64,000 nucleotides of DNA from an uncultured Dialister sp. (lineage in GTDB: Bacteria; Bacillota; Negativicutes; Veillonellales; Dialisteraceae): positions 1-64,000 of the forward strand of contig UQYL01000006.1 in assembly GCA_900545365.1 (NCBI GenBank). The letters are read 5' to 3'. Positions 31,007-40,530 of this stretch are shown here, piece by piece. How positions within the stretch are numbered: position 1 is the stretch's first letter; each line of letters starts with the position of its first letter. Made by a program: the position numbers and the translations under genes. Under the pieces are notes generated by a model, which ran no database searches, was not told the DNA's origin, and saw nothing but the letters and a program-made list of their open reading frames with translations.

Positions 31007-31348
31007 ATGGAAAGTCTGACAGAGATCCCCGCCTGCCCGGTAGAGACGGCGCTCGCCCTCATCGGAGATAAATGGAAAGTGCTCATCCTGCGCGACCTCA
31101 TGGAAGGGACACGCCGTTTCAGCGAGCTGAAGCGCTCCATCGGCACGGTGTCGCAGAAAGTGCTCACGGCGCAGCTCCGGGACATGGAGTCTAAAGGGCT
31201 CGTCTCGCGGAAAGTGTATGCGGAAGTGCCGCCGCGGGTGGAATACAGCCTGACGCCCCTCGGCCGGAGCCTTTCGCCCGTGCTGGACGCGCTCCGCTCG
31301 TGGGGCTCGGCGTACCAGCAGAAAGTAAAGGCCGCTCATGAGCAGTGA
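31007..31348 (+). CDS. HxlR-family winged-helix regulator
   Basis: 113 residues from ATG 31007 after GGAGGAAAT. It has CPVETALALIGDKWKVLILRDL at residues 9-30, the characteristic HxlR start with its conserved redox-prone cysteine, followed by RRFSELKRSIGTVSQKVLTAQLRDME as the winged helix. Such regulators respond to aldehydes, quinones or thiol stress. It overlaps the GNAT gene by 11 bases and is divergent from the small Cys-rich protein gene, its likely target. Confidence 0.88.
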   Translation: MESLTEIPACPVETALALIGDKWKVLILRDLMEGTRRFSELKRSIGTVSQKVLTAQLRDMESKGLVSRKVYAEVPPRVEYSLTPLGRSLSPVLDALRSWGSAYQQKVKAAHEQ

Positions 31349-31940
31349 GACCATCCGCATCCGTCCCGCGCGGCCTTCTGACGCGGAGTCGCTCCGCGCG
31401 GTATACGCTCCTTATGTGGAACGCACGGCGGTCACTTTCGAATATGCCGTGCCGGACACGGAGGAATTCGCCCGGCGCGTCGCCGCGGTGACGAAAACAT
31501 ATCCCTGGCTCGCCGCGGAGGAAAACGGACAGATCGCCGCTTACGCCTATGCCGGACCTTTCGCGGCGCGCGCCGCTTACGGCTGGGCCGCGGAAGTTTC
31601 CATCTACGCCGCATGGAATCGGCGCGGCGAGGGGCTCGGCCGCAGACTGTACGCCGCTCTTGAAGCGGCGCTCCGCGCCCAGGGCCTACAGAATCTGAAT
31701 GCCTGCATCGCCTGGCCCGCGGCGGATGATCCCTTTCTCACAAAAGCAAGCGCCCGTTTTCACGAGCGCATGGGATACCGACGGGCAGCCCATTTTCACC
31801 GGTGCGGGCTGAAATTCGACCGGTGGTACGACATGATCTGGATGGAAAAGCTCATCGGCGCCCATGAGACGGCGAGGTCCGTCATTCCGTTTTCATCGCT
31901 TCCGGAAGAGGTCCTCCGCGAAGCGGGCATCGAAAAATGA
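31338..31940 (+). CDS. GNAT-family N-acetyltransferase (phosphinothricin-acetyltransferase type)
   Basis: 200 residues. The pattern IRPARPSDAESLRAVYAPYVERTAVTFE at the N-terminus, VSIYAAWNRRGEGLGRRLYAALE as the acetyl-CoA loop and FHERMGYRRAAHFHRCGLKFDRWYDMIWMEK at the end are typical of the PAT/Pat-like subgroup, which acetylates amino groups of small molecules such as phosphinothricin or methionine sulfoximine. The C-terminus is about 30 residues longer than usual. Translation is coupled to the HxlR gene. Confidence 0.85.
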   Translation: MSSETIRIRPARPSDAESLRAVYAPYVERTAVTFEYAVPDTEEFARRVAAVTKTYPWLAAEENGQIAAYAYAGPFAARAAYGWAAEVSIYAAWNRRGEGLGRRLYAALEAALRAQGLQNLNACIAWPAADDPFLTKASARFHERMGYRRAAHFHRCGLKFDRWYDMIWMEKLIGAHETARSVIPFSSLPEEVLREAGIEK

Positions 31941-31973
31941 AGGATTTTTCTAAAGGCATTCCCCGGCGGAAGC

Positions 31974-32013
31974 AAAAAAAACACGGATATCTTTTCAGAT
32001 ATCCGTGTTTTTT
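31974..32013. terminator. Bidirectional terminator
   Basis: ACACGGATATC and GATATCCGTGT arms around TTTTCA, flanked by A and T runs, between the GNAT gene and the convergent PBP gene. Confidence 0.9.
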
Positions 32014-32018
32014 GCTGT

Positions 32019-34088
32019 TTATTCTTCGCCTTTGACTTTGCCGCCTGTGATATTGCGGAGCACTTTCTGTCCCGCGTTCTTCACCGCGTCTTTCGCCTTA
32101 TCGACGGCGCTCTTTTTCTTCGCCTCTTCTTCGGCTTTCTTCTTCGCCTCCGCTTCCTTATCGGCTGCCGCCTTTGCCGCGGCGATCTTCTGCTGCGCCG
32201 CGCTGCCCATCTGGAAGTAGGTGACCGGCCGGTCCGCTACGGCAGCGCTCATGAAGTCGCGCCAGATGGAAGCCGGAATGGTGCCGCCGGTGTACCCGGC
32301 GTTGCTCGACGTATCGTCACCGATCCACACGGCCGCCACGATGTCCGGCGTGTAGCCGATGAACCACGCATCGTGCTCGTCGTCGGTCGTGCCGGTCTTG
32401 CCCGCCATGGGCCGGCCGATGTACGCGCCGCCGCCGGTGCCCTGAAGGACGGCATCCTGGAGGATGCTGTTCAGCTGCTGCACCGCTTCCGCGGAAATCA
32501 CCTGTTTCCCGCCGTCCGGCGTGCTGTGGTCTTCCAGAAGATTTCCGCTCTGATCGACCACTTTCAGAATGACCCGCGGCTCCACGAGGAGGCCGTCATT
32601 GGCAAATACGCTGTACGCTTTCGCCATATCCCAGAGGGAAACGCCCTGCGTGAGGCCGCCGATGGAGGCCGCCAGGTTCACATCGCTGTATTCACCGCTG
32701 TCCACGAGGGTGGTGATGCCGCATTTCTTCGCCGTGTCGATGACGCTGCCGATGCCCACATCATTGGCCAGATTGATGGTGGGGACATTCAGCGAATTGA
32801 CCAGCGCGTCATGAAGGGTGACCGGGCCGCTGTAAGTGCCGTCGTAATTCTTCGGCGTCCATCCGCCGGCGAAGGTCTCCCGTTTGTTGTCGATCTTTGA
32901 ATAGAGAGTCTTTCCTTTTTCGAGAGCCGTCACATAGGTGAAGGGCTTGAACGACGAGCCGGGCTGACGGACCATCTGCACCGCCCGGTTGAAATGGTCT
33001 TCCCCGCGGCCGCCCACCATGGCGAGGACGTCGCCGGTCTCCGCTTCCAGCGCGAGGAGCGCGCCCTGCGGCTGGGTGAGGCCGTTCTCATCTTTCGCGC
33101 CTTCCGGCAGATCCTGTTTCACCGCCGCTTCCGCCGCTTTCTGCATATCCAGATCGAGGGTAGTATAGATCTTCAGGCCCTCTCTGTAGATGGCTTCGGA
33201 ATCGTATTTATCGGAAAGCGCCTGCACCACGTAAGAAACGAAGTACGACGCGGTGGCCGACGTGCCTTCCCCGTCCGGCTTGGCCAGCTCCAGATCGGCC
33301 TGCTTCGCCGCAGCCGCCTCTTCTTCTGTAATGAAGCCGTACTTCGCCATCTGGTCAAGTACGACGGCCTGGCGGGATTTCGCCGCTTCCACGCTGCGGA
33401 AGGGAGAATAATAATTTGGGCTGTTCGGCAGGCCCGCGAGAAGCGCGCACTGCGCCAAGTTCAGATCTTTCACGTCCTTGCCGAAATAGACTTTCGACGC
33501 GGTCTGGATGCCGTAGCACCCCTGGCCGAAATAGATCTGATTCATGTACATCTCGAGGATCTTGTCCTTCGGATATTCGTTTTCGATCTCGATGGCGAGC
33601 ACCGCCTCGAGGAGCTTTCTCTTCAGGGTCTGCTCCTGCGTGAGGAAAGCATTCCGAGCGAGCTGCTGAGTGATGGTGCTGCCGCCCTGTCCCGTGGCGT
33701 TCCCGGAAACGATATTGCTGTACACCGCGCGGAGAATGCCCCGCGGGTCGATGCCGTGGTGTTCATAAAAACGGATGTCTTCCGCCGCGATGAAGGCATT
33801 CTGCAGATCTTTCGGCACCTGGTCGATGGTGACGGGAAGCCGGTCTTCTTCGGCGTAGATCGTGCTGATGAGCCGTCCTTTCCGGTCGAAGATCTGCGAC
33901 GACGCGTCGGGGGTGATGTTCTTGCTCACATCCGGCAGTCCGCCCCATACGGCTCCGGCGAATCCCGCCGCCGCGCCGAGGAAGAGCACCGCAAAAACGA
34001 TGGCGAAGAAGACGAGGATCTTCTTCAGCGGAGAGGATTTTTTCTTTTTCTTCCCGCGGAGATCGCGGTGAATGTCTGAATCTCTCAT
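32019..34088 (-). CDS. Class A penicillin-binding protein (PBP1A type)
   Basis: 689 residues. A basic N-terminus and one membrane anchor (about 23-47) lead into a GT51 glycosyltransferase domain with catalytic E103 (AAEDIRFYEHHG) and GGSTITQQLARN. The transpeptidase domain carries SSFK (RQPGSSFKPFTY, about residue 390), SLN (VNSLNVP) and KTGT (MAGKTGTTDDEHD). It polymerises lipid II and cross-links peptidoglycan. The C-terminal 50 residues are a charged Ala/Lys/Glu helix. It is downstream of the pilus operon in the same direction, separated by 84 bases. Confidence 0.94.
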   Translation of the reverse strand: MRDSDIHRDLRGKKKKKSSPLKKILVFFAIVFAVLFLGAAAGFAGAVWGGLPDVSKNITPDASSQIFDRKGRLISTIYAEEDRLPVTIDQVPKDLQNAFIAAEDIRFYEHHGIDPRGILRAVYSNIVSGNATGQGGSTITQQLARNAFLTQEQTLKRKLLEAVLAIEIENEYPKDKILEMYMNQIYFGQGCYGIQTASKVYFGKDVKDLNLAQCALLAGLPNSPNYYSPFRSVEAAKSRQAVVLDQMAKYGFITEEEAAAAKQADLELAKPDGEGTSATASYFVSYVVQALSDKYDSEAIYREGLKIYTTLDLDMQKAAEAAVKQDLPEGAKDENGLTQPQGALLALEAETGDVLAMVGGRGEDHFNRAVQMVRQPGSSFKPFTYVTALEKGKTLYSKIDNKRETFAGGWTPKNYDGTYSGPVTLHDALVNSLNVPTINLANDVGIGSVIDTAKKCGITTLVDSGEYSDVNLAASIGGLTQGVSLWDMAKAYSVFANDGLLVEPRVILKVVDQSGNLLEDHSTPDGGKQVISAEAVQQLNSILQDAVLQGTGGGAYIGRPMAGKTGTTDDEHDAWFIGYTPDIVAAVWIGDDTSSNAGYTGGTIPASIWRDFMSAAVADRPVTYFQMGSAAQQKIAAAKAAADKEAEAKKKAEEEAKKKSAVDKAKDAVKNAGQKVLRNITGGKVKGEE

Positions 34089-34172
34089 GGATGGTCCCTT
34101 TCATACGGAAATTTATGCCGCATAACTGCCTTATTATATCACAAACCCGCACAGGACGGGCATTTCCGCAGA

Positions 34173-35348
34173 TCAGAAGCCTTTTCCCACCGCGGTGAAT
34201 ATGGGGATCATGACCGCAAAAACGAGAGAACCCGCGACAGCTCCCGTCGCCAGGAGAAATACCGGGCCGAGCACCACCCGCAGCCGGAGGAGAGCTCTCT
34301 CCGTCCGTTCTTCCATGAGCCGGGCCGCTTCCCCGAGAAATTCCGGCAGCGTCCCGCTTTCCATCCCGGCGGATGCCATGCGGAGAAGAAGGGCCTCGCC
34401 GAGTCCCGCTTCTCTGAGAGCGTCCGTAAAACCGCCGCCTCTGGCGAGGACGGCGGCGAGCTTTTCCGTGCGCCGGCGCATCTCACCGTTTTCCGATGCC
34501 TTTGCCGTATCGGCGAGCGCTTCCGAAAGGGGGCGCCCCGCTGACAGAAGTGATGACAGAGAATAACAGAACCGGATGAGCAGGATCCGCCTGATGAAAG
34601 CGCTCTTCATGAAGAGCCTGTCCGCCATATTCTTTCCCCGCGCCGTGCGCAGCCACAGAAGGAGGCCCGCCGCCAGCGCCCCGGCGCCCGCCAGCAGCAG
34701 GAGCCCTTTTTCCCGAAGGAAGCTCCCCAGCGCCAGCGCCGCCTCCGTCGCCGGAGGAAGAGGGATGCGGAGTCCTTCAAAAAGGAGCGCGAATGACGGC
34801 AGCACCACTGTGAGGACGAGAAGAAAGACCGCCGCGGAAAAGCAGAACACGAAAAGGGGGTACGCCAGCGCTTCCGAAAGTTTCCGCCGAAACTCCGCGC
34901 GCTTCTCATAATACTGCGAGAGCCGGGATAATTCCTCCGGCAGCGTCCCCGAAAGTTCGCCCACAGCCAGCATGGACAGAAAAAAAGGCGGGAACGTCCC
35001 GCATGAAGCAAATGCCTCGGAAAGCGTGCGCCCGGATTCGATCATTTCCGCCGCTTCCGCAAGGGCTGCCCGCTCTGCCTTTTTCCCCTGTGCCTCCATC
35101 ACTGCCAGTGTCTCCGTCACGGGAAGCCCCGCCGCGAGGAGGGCCGACCATTCCCGGCAGAACAGGGAGAGCGCCGCCGCCCCGTGGTACGGACGCCGGC
35201 GGATGAGACGCCGCTCTTCGCGAAGGCGCATCACCGTGCATCCTTTTTCCCGGAGACGGAGCACCGCTTCCTTTTCACTTTCCGCCGCGATGACCGAAGA
35301 AAAGGGGCTGCCCCCTTCCCGAAAAGCCCGGTACCTGTATCGTTTCAT
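34173..35348 (-). CDS. Inner-membrane platform protein, PilC/GspF family
   Basis: 391 residues from ATG 35348, overlapping the pilT-like stop by four bases (ATGA). Two T2SSF domains (about residues 50-180 and 255-385) each carry the conserved FxRxxSxLLxAGxP-type start (FCREWSALLAAGLPVTETL and FCYSLSSLLSAGRPLSEAL), with three membrane spans. It is the membrane platform on which the assembly ATPase acts. It is the last gene of the pilus operon. Confidence 0.9.
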   Translation of the reverse strand: MKRYRYRAFREGGSPFSSVIAAESEKEAVLRLREKGCTVMRLREERRLIRRRPYHGAAALSLFCREWSALLAAGLPVTETLAVMEAQGKKAERAALAEAAEMIESGRTLSEAFASCGTFPPFFLSMLAVGELSGTLPEELSRLSQYYEKRAEFRRKLSEALAYPLFVFCFSAAVFLLVLTVVLPSFALLFEGLRIPLPPATEAALALGSFLREKGLLLLAGAGALAAGLLLWLRTARGKNMADRLFMKSAFIRRILLIRFCYSLSSLLSAGRPLSEALADTAKASENGEMRRRTEKLAAVLARGGGFTDALREAGLGEALLLRMASAGMESGTLPEFLGEAARLMEERTERALLRLRVVLGPVFLLATGAVAGSLVFAVMIPIFTAVGKGF

Positions 35349-36370
35349 CTGTCTTTTCCGCCCCATCCTTCCAGACTATCGAAGAGAGCTTTCCTCTCGC
35401 AGGGGGAGAACCGCTCCCGCTCCGCAAGCCGCCCGGCAGCCTGCCTCATGGTGCGCATGCCTTTCGTTCCCATTTCCATATAACTCGCCAACTGCTCATC
35501 CTTCCCGTCCCGGATGAGGCGGGACACGGCGGGAATATTCATCAATATCTCCCGGAGAAGGCAGGTCTTCTCTCCGTACCGCCAGAGTCTCTGCGCCGCC
35601 GCCGCGCGGAGAACGGAAGCGAGAAGAGCCCGCGTTTCCTTTTCTTTTTCCGGCGGAAACGCATGGACGATGCGCCCCGCCGCGCCCGCCGCCGAGGCAT
35701 CGTGCATCGTAGCCAGCACGAGATGGCCCGTTTCCGCCGCGGTAAGAGCCGCCGCGATGGTCTCTTCGTCGCGCATCTCCCCGATGACGATCACATCCGG
35801 GTCTTCCCGCAGCGCCTCCCGCACGCCGGAAGAAAAGGAAGCCGTGTCCCGCCCCGCTTCCCGCTGATGAATGAGCGCCGCGCCGCCGGTAAAGATATAT
35901 TCCGCCGGATCTTCGATGGTGATGATGTGGAGAGGCCTTTCGGAAATGGCCAGCACGAGCCGCGCCAGAGCAGTGGTCTTGCCTGATCCCGTCGGCCCCG
36001 TCACGAGGATGAGGCCCGACGTCAGACCGGCGAGCTCTTCAAACCAATCTCCGTCAGGATCATCCGGAAGCTCTGCCAGGGACGGCAGCAGCCGCACCGC
36101 CGCCGAGATTTTTCCCGCCGCGCGGTACACATGGAGACGGCACCGCGTGCTTCCCAGAGAAAACGACTCGTCGCAGGCGCCCCGCTCCGCAAGCTCCTCT
36201 CTCCTTTCCGGCGGCAGCCGGGAGAGCAGCCACGGGAGCAGATCGCCCGCCGTTTCCCGGATGAGGCGCCCCCGCTCCCGTACAAAACAGAGACCGCCCT
36301 CTTCCGCGTGGATATCCGTCGCCTCCGGATGGGCCGCCGCCACCGCGCGGAATTCTTCTTCTCCCGTCAT
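35345..36370 (-). CDS. PilT-like retraction ATPase
   Basis: 341 residues. Walker A GPTGSGKTT (near 130), Asp box ITIEDPAEYI, Walker B VIVIGEMRDEET and His box TGHLVLATMHDAS are all present. Start and stop are both in ATGA overlaps with neighbours. The size and the absence of a zinc motif make it PilT-like rather than an assembly ATPase, so pilus retraction is expected. This marks the system as a type IV pilus rather than a pure type II secretion system. Confidence 0.88.
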   Translation of the reverse strand: MTGEEEFRAVAAAHPEATDIHAEEGGLCFVRERGRLIRETAGDLLPWLLSRLPPERREELAERGACDESFSLGSTRCRLHVYRAAGKISAAVRLLPSLAELPDDPDGDWFEELAGLTSGLILVTGPTGSGKTTALARLVLAISERPLHIITIEDPAEYIFTGGAALIHQREAGRDTASFSSGVREALREDPDVIVIGEMRDEETIAAALTAAETGHLVLATMHDASAAGAAGRIVHAFPPEKEKETRALLASVLRAAAAQRLWRYGEKTCLLREILMNIPAVSRLIRDGKDEQLASYMEMGTKGMRTMRQAAGRLAERERFSPCERKALFDSLEGWGGKDR

Positions 36371-37527
36371 AGTTCTTCCTCCGCTTCGCCCGCGACCCAC
36401 GCCGCGTCTTCTTTCGTAATGCGCCCTTCTCCGGCGGCTTTCTCCGCCGCCTCGGCAAGCGTCGGCTGGCCCGTCTCTTTCATGCGCTGCAGAAGTTCCG
36501 CCGCCGGCCGCATATCATGGATGAGCGCCCGCTCTTCCGCGCCGATCCCGAGGAGCTCAAAAACGCCGGTCCGCCCGCTTCTTCCCGTCCCGCCGCAGTC
36601 CGCGCATCCCGGCGCTGTAAAATAACCGTCCTTTTTCACCCGGCATGACGGGCATAGACGGCGCACGAGGCGCTGCGAAATGACGAGCGAAAGAGACGCC
36701 GCCGCCAGGTACGCGGGGATTCCCATGTCCATTAGGCGGAACGGCGCCTGCACGGCATTTCCCGTATGGAGCGACGACAGCACCAGGTGCCCGGTCAGCG
36801 CCGCGTGGACGGCGATCTCCGCCGTTTCCCTGTCGCGGATCTCTCCGACCATGATGATGTCCGGATCCTGCCGCACCAGCGACCGGAGACCGGACGCGAA
36901 AGTAAGGCCCGCCTTCTCATTCACGGCGACCTGCGTCACTCCTGCCAGACGGTACTCCACCGGATCTTCAATGGAAATGATATTCACCTCCGGCGTATTC
37001 AGAAGCTTCATCGCCGCATAGAGAGTGGATGTCTTCCCGGAACCGGTCGGTCCCGTGGTCAGGATCATCCCGCTCCGCCCGGAAAGGCTCTTCCGGAAAA
37101 GCGCTTCCTGCACGGGGAGCATGCCCAGCTCATTCCGCTCAATAAAAGGCACCATCCCCGACAGCAGGCGGATAACGATGGTCTCCCCGTAGAGAGAAGG
37201 AAGAACGGACAGGCGGAGATCATATTCCTCTCCGCCGCAGCGGAAGACGGCGCTCCCGTCCTGCGGAATCCGTGTCTCCGCTACATTCATCCTCCCCATG
37301 ACTTTGCACCGCACAGCAAGTTTTTCCGCCATGGGAAGAGGCAGCGCATACCGTTCCTCCAATGCCCCGTCCCGGCGGAACCGCACGCGGACGCGCTCCC
37401 TGCCGGGTTCGATATGCACATCGCTCGCGCCCTCAGCCGCCGCCGTCCGGCATATCTCATTGACCGCCGTTTCCGCAGAAACAAAATACATCGTCTCCAT
37501 GGCCGTTTCCCCGTTCTTCCGCTTCAT
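36367..37527 (-). CDS. PilB/GspE-like assembly ATPase, short form
   Basis: 386 residues from ATG 37527 (TAATG junction with the previous stop). Walker A TTGPTGSGKTSTL, IISIEDPVEYRLAG, IMVGEIRDRETAE and TGHLVLSSLHTGNA are intact. The zinc pairs CPSC and CADC, the mark of assembly ATPases, lie near residues 306-325. The N-terminal MshEN-type domain of PilB, about 150-200 residues, is missing, so its link to the membrane platform must differ, perhaps as in ComGA. Confidence 0.9.
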   Translation of the reverse strand: MKRKNGETAMETMYFVSAETAVNEICRTAAAEGASDVHIEPGRERVRVRFRRDGALEERYALPLPMAEKLAVRCKVMGRMNVAETRIPQDGSAVFRCGGEEYDLRLSVLPSLYGETIVIRLLSGMVPFIERNELGMLPVQEALFRKSLSGRSGMILTTGPTGSGKTSTLYAAMKLLNTPEVNIISIEDPVEYRLAGVTQVAVNEKAGLTFASGLRSLVRQDPDIIMVGEIRDRETAEIAVHAALTGHLVLSSLHTGNAVQAPFRLMDMGIPAYLAAASLSLVISQRLVRRLCPSCRVKKDGYFTAPGCADCGGTGRSGRTGVFELLGIGAEERALIHDMRPAAELLQRMKETGQPTLAEAAEKAAGEGRITKEDAAWVAGEAEEEL

Positions 37528-38015
37528 TATGACCGCTCCGCCGCGCCGCCCGTTTCGGAATCGCCCCGGTACGCCCGGAAAACGATCGTAAAATCCAGGG
37601 CATTCCCGTTCCGGCGGATGTGCCGGACGTCCGCGGAGATCCATTCTTTTTCCATGACCCTGTCGAGAAGGGCAAGAAGCTGGCGGTAGCTTCCCCTCCC
37701 GTCGAGCGTCATCTGAAGAATGCGTCCATGTTCCGTTTTCTCCGAAGGATCTTCGGATACTCCCGTGACCAGGACATCCCCTTTCGAAGAGCTCTCGGCA
37801 AGACCATAGAAATACTCGTCCCGAAGCGCGGGAGATCGGCTTTCTTCCTGATTTGTTTCCGTCCATGCGGCAGCAGCGTCATTTCGCGCGCGGAGAGCCG
37901 CCGTTTCCTCTTCCGCTTTTGCTCCGGCCCGAAAAAGGACGGCCGCGGCAGAAAAGAGGAGCACCGCCGCGCCGCCGTAGAAAGCGGCGTACTTCCTGTC
38001 ATTGATGAGATTCAC
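37527..38015 (-). CDS. PilO/GspM-like alignment-complex protein
   Basis: 162 residues with one N-terminal membrane span (about 9-29), a short coiled coil and a mixed alpha/beta periplasmic domain (SYRQLLALLDRVMEKEWISADVRHIRR). Position between the GspL-like gene and the assembly ATPase, size and topology fit PilO/GspM; sequence similarity alone is weak. It overlaps both neighbours. Confidence 0.65.
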   Translation of the reverse strand: MNLINDRKYAAFYGGAAVLLFSAAAVLFRAGAKAEEETAALRARNDAAAAWTETNQEESRSPALRDEYFYGLAESSSKGDVLVTGVSEDPSEKTEHGRILQMTLDGRGSYRQLLALLDRVMEKEWISADVRHIRRNGNALDFTIVFRAYRGDSETGGAAERS

Positions 38016-39217
38016 AGGTTCTCCTTTCTCTTTTCACAGAAAATGGTGAACTCATAATAGGGAAGACCCGTCGCTTTTCGGACAGATTCCGTACGGCAGT
38101 CCATCTGCCATGCCGCTTCGAGGCGGCTCCGAAGTTCCCCCACTCTGTTCCGCTCCGCCGCCGTGCCGGTGACGCGCGTTTTTCCGCCGTCTGTTTCGAT
38201 CTCTTTCAAGGCGGTCCCCGGAGGAAGCGCTTCCGCGAGAGACAGGAGACGGCCCTCCCAGAGCGGATCCGCGTCGATAAACGCTTTCCTTTCTTTCTTT
38301 TCCGCTTCCTTTTCAGCACGCGCCTTCCGTTCCGCATCCATGGCCCGCCGCGCGCTTTCGAGAGAGACTGCCCGCGCTTCTTCCGCGATGAAATCTTTTC
38401 TCATCATGTACGCGTTCGCCCCGAGAACAATACACGCCGCAAAAAGAACGGCACAGGCGCCCTGCGCGGCGCGGAAAATCACCGTTTCTTTATGGAATGC
38501 GGTCTTTCTTGCGAGAACGATGGAAATTCCCGGTTTCTCCCTGATGCGGGCGCTCAGCGAGACCAGCGCTTCTTCCCGGCTTCCCGGTCCGCTTGGAAAG
38601 AAATGTTCCCGCGCCGCTCGCCACTCTTCTTCTCCGCAGTCGGCGAGCGGCACGGGCATACAGTCTGTCCCTTCTGAAAAAGACTGAAAATCCTCTCCTT
38701 CATCAAAAGAAAAATGAAGACGGCTGCCGTCCGGTTCGACGGCGGTGCATCCGTCCCTTCCCACAAGAAGGACAGGCCCCGCTTCCGTCGGAGGAACGGC
38801 CCGCAGGGAGATACCTTTCTTTTCCGCGGCTTCCGCCCACGGACGCAGGATCTCTTCCGGGCATCCCGCCGCGAACAGGCGGTATCCTTCCGGCGTATGA
38901 CTGATCACGCTCCATCCTGAAAGATAAGGCCCCTTTCCCGGAAAGAGACGGTCTTCTTCCCACCGCATCGTCTCCGCCAGATCGGAATCAGACATGTCGG
39001 GCAGGCATTTTTCCGTGTACCGTGTTTCGGGAAGAGTAAGAAGGAGCGTCATCTCTCCCCGGAATCCTTCTCTCACAGCGCGCGAAAGAAGACGGCCCGC
39101 TTCGTCCCCGTCTCCTTTTTCCCACGGATAAAAGCGGGACACTTCATCTTTTATAAAAAGAAGGCCTTCCTTTTCCGGCGCGCAGAAGATCCTCTGCTTT
39201 CCGCGAAAGATTACCAT
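38012..39217 (-). CDS. GspL-like protein (PilM- and PilN-like parts in one chain)
   Basis: 401 residues. Residues 1-235 are cytoplasmic and resemble a reduced PilM/GspL actin-like domain (LLLTLPETRYTEKCLPDMSDSDLAETMRWE is the PilM-type segment). A membrane span lies near 255-275, then a charged coiled coil (about 280-320) and a small periplasmic domain like PilN. In most type IV pilus operons these are two genes; a single chain is the GspL arrangement of type II secretion. It couples the assembly ATPase to the periplasmic complex. It overlaps both neighbours by a few bases. Confidence 0.7.
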   Translation of the reverse strand: MVIFRGKQRIFCAPEKEGLLFIKDEVSRFYPWEKGDGDEAGRLLSRAVREGFRGEMTLLLTLPETRYTEKCLPDMSDSDLAETMRWEEDRLFPGKGPYLSGWSVISHTPEGYRLFAAGCPEEILRPWAEAAEKKGISLRAVPPTEAGPVLLVGRDGCTAVEPDGSRLHFSFDEGEDFQSFSEGTDCMPVPLADCGEEEWRAAREHFFPSGPGSREEALVSLSARIREKPGISIVLARKTAFHKETVIFRAAQGACAVLFAACIVLGANAYMMRKDFIAEEARAVSLESARRAMDAERKARAEKEAEKKERKAFIDADPLWEGRLLSLAEALPPGTALKEIETDGGKTRVTGTAAERNRVGELRSRLEAAWQMDCRTESVRKATGLPYYEFTIFCEKRKENL

Positions 39218-39603
39218 TTCCGACGCCCCGTTTCTTCCACCGTCACCTGCCGCTCCTCTCCTTCCTTCACAGAGACCGTGAGGCGTACGTAACGGAGAAT
39301 CCCCGCCGCTTCGCCTTTTGAAAGGATTTCTCCGTGCCGGCCGTCCTCTTCCGGTTTAAGGCGCACCGAGATATCTGCCCCTTCAGACGAAAAGAAATGA
39401 TCGCCCGCGGCAAATCCATTCTTCCTCACGCAGGCGATCCCCCATACGGCGCCGCTTTCAGCGGCATACTGCGCGGCAAGCTCCGCGCCGGTCTTTTCCG
39501 ACCGTCCGGCGGTGTGGGCCGCCGTGCTGCATATCCCGGCCAGCGCCGCCGAAAGACCCGCCAGGATAAGCGCCATCCAGAGCGAGAGAAATCCTCTTTT
39601 CAT
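39211..39603 (-). CDS. Minor pilin-like / PilX-GspK-type protein
   Basis: 130 residues with AAAGGAGATC before the start. The N-terminus MKRGFLSLWMALILAGLSAAL gives a short basic leader, glycine-phenylalanine and a hydrophobic stretch as in prepilins, but lacks the usual glutamate at position 5. This is also true of GspK-type tip pseudopilins. The rest is a small soluble domain with no known motif. It lies between the pseudopilin genes and the GspL-like gene. Confidence 0.6.
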   Translation of the reverse strand: MKRGFLSLWMALILAGLSAALAGICSTAAHTAGRSEKTGAELAAQYAAESGAVWGIACVRKNGFAAGDHFFSSEGADISVRLKPEEDGRHGEILSKGEAAGILRYVRLTVSVKEGEERQVTVEETGRRKW

Positions 39604-39628
39604 GATCTCCTTTCAAGGCCGGCCCGCG

Positions 39629-40156
39629 TCACCGGAACGGTTCTCCCATGAGAAAATAATCGGAAAGAGGCAGCACAGCCGTCCGTATCTCCCGTGAAGC
39701 GCCGCTTCCCGGCATGACGAGCCGGAAATCCACCACGGCGAGCCCTTCGGGATATACGGTAAAATACGGCGCGCTGCCTTCTTCCGCCGTCCCGGAAGAC
39801 GCGCTGCCGCCGGTAATCGGCTGAGAGCGGCCATTGTACAAGATCAGCTGCCACTGGCCGCCCTCCGCGGCAAAAGTATATTCTTCCTCTTTTCCGCTCT
39901 CCGAAAGGGCAGAAAACGTATACCGATTTCCCGTGCGCCCGCCGTCCGCAGGATCTGTGCGGGCCAGAGACCAGCGGATGCCGTCTGCGATATAGAGGAC
40001 GGCTGCGAGAGATTCTTCATCAGCGCGGAGCCTTTCCTCCGTATGGGCCGCCGCACCGACAAGATGCGCCGCGCCCGGAAAGACCGCCGCCGCCAGACAG
40101 GCGGACAAAGCAAGCGCCAGCAGACCTTCCAGCAGGAGAAATCCCCGACGCTTCAT
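39629..40156 (-). CDS. Minor pseudopilin
   Basis: 175 residues. The leader MKRRG followed by FLLLEGLLALALSACLAAA is a type IV prepilin signal: cleavage between G and F, Glu at position 5 of the mature protein. The soluble domain has an YTFSALSESG-type strand region and ends SDYFLMGEPFR. Likely GspJ/PilW-like by size and order. It overlaps the preceding gene by four bases. Confidence 0.72.
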   Translation of the reverse strand: MKRRGFLLLEGLLALALSACLAAAVFPGAAHLVGAAAHTEERLRADEESLAAVLYIADGIRWSLARTDPADGGRTGNRYTFSALSESGKEEEYTFAAEGGQWQLILYNGRSQPITGGSASSGTAEEGSAPYFTVYPEGLAVVDFRLVMPGSGASREIRTAVLPLSDYFLMGEPFR

Positions 40157-40530
40157 TCTTCCTCCTCCGCTTCTCCGGTCAGCGAACGAAATACAGTTGT
40201 GCGCCCGTCCTCTGCCCGCACCGTCACAGCCGCTTCTTTCATGAATATCCCTTCCACGGCGCGGACACTTTCCGATACGGATATGGTGTACCGCCGTCCG
40301 TTCCGGGTCATTTCCGACGCGACAGGAAGGGCCGCTCCAAAACGGGCATTGTACTTCATGATTTCCATAGCCTCTTCGCCGATCAGGGAAAGATCAGCCG
40401 CCTCTGCCGCCCGCTCCTCGCTCCGGGACGCTTCCGCCGCGGCGGACAGGGCCGCGCCGCCGAGGATGAGAATCAAACAAGCGGCAATCTCTGTCCAGAT
40501 GAGAAGAAAGCCCTCTTTTTTCGCCGTCAT
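40153..40530 (-). CDS. Minor pseudopilin
   Basis: 125 residues. MTAKKEG followed by FLLIWTEIAACLILILGGAAL fits a prepilin signal, although the acidic residue is at mature position 7 rather than 5. GspI/PilV-like by size and order (tentative). It overlaps both neighbours in ATGA arrangements. Confidence 0.62.
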   Translation of the reverse strand: MTAKKEGFLLIWTEIAACLILILGGAALSAAAEASRSEERAAEAADLSLIGEEAMEIMKYNARFGAALPVASEMTRNGRRYTISVSESVRAVEGIFMKEAAVTVRAEDGRTTVFRSLTGEAEEEE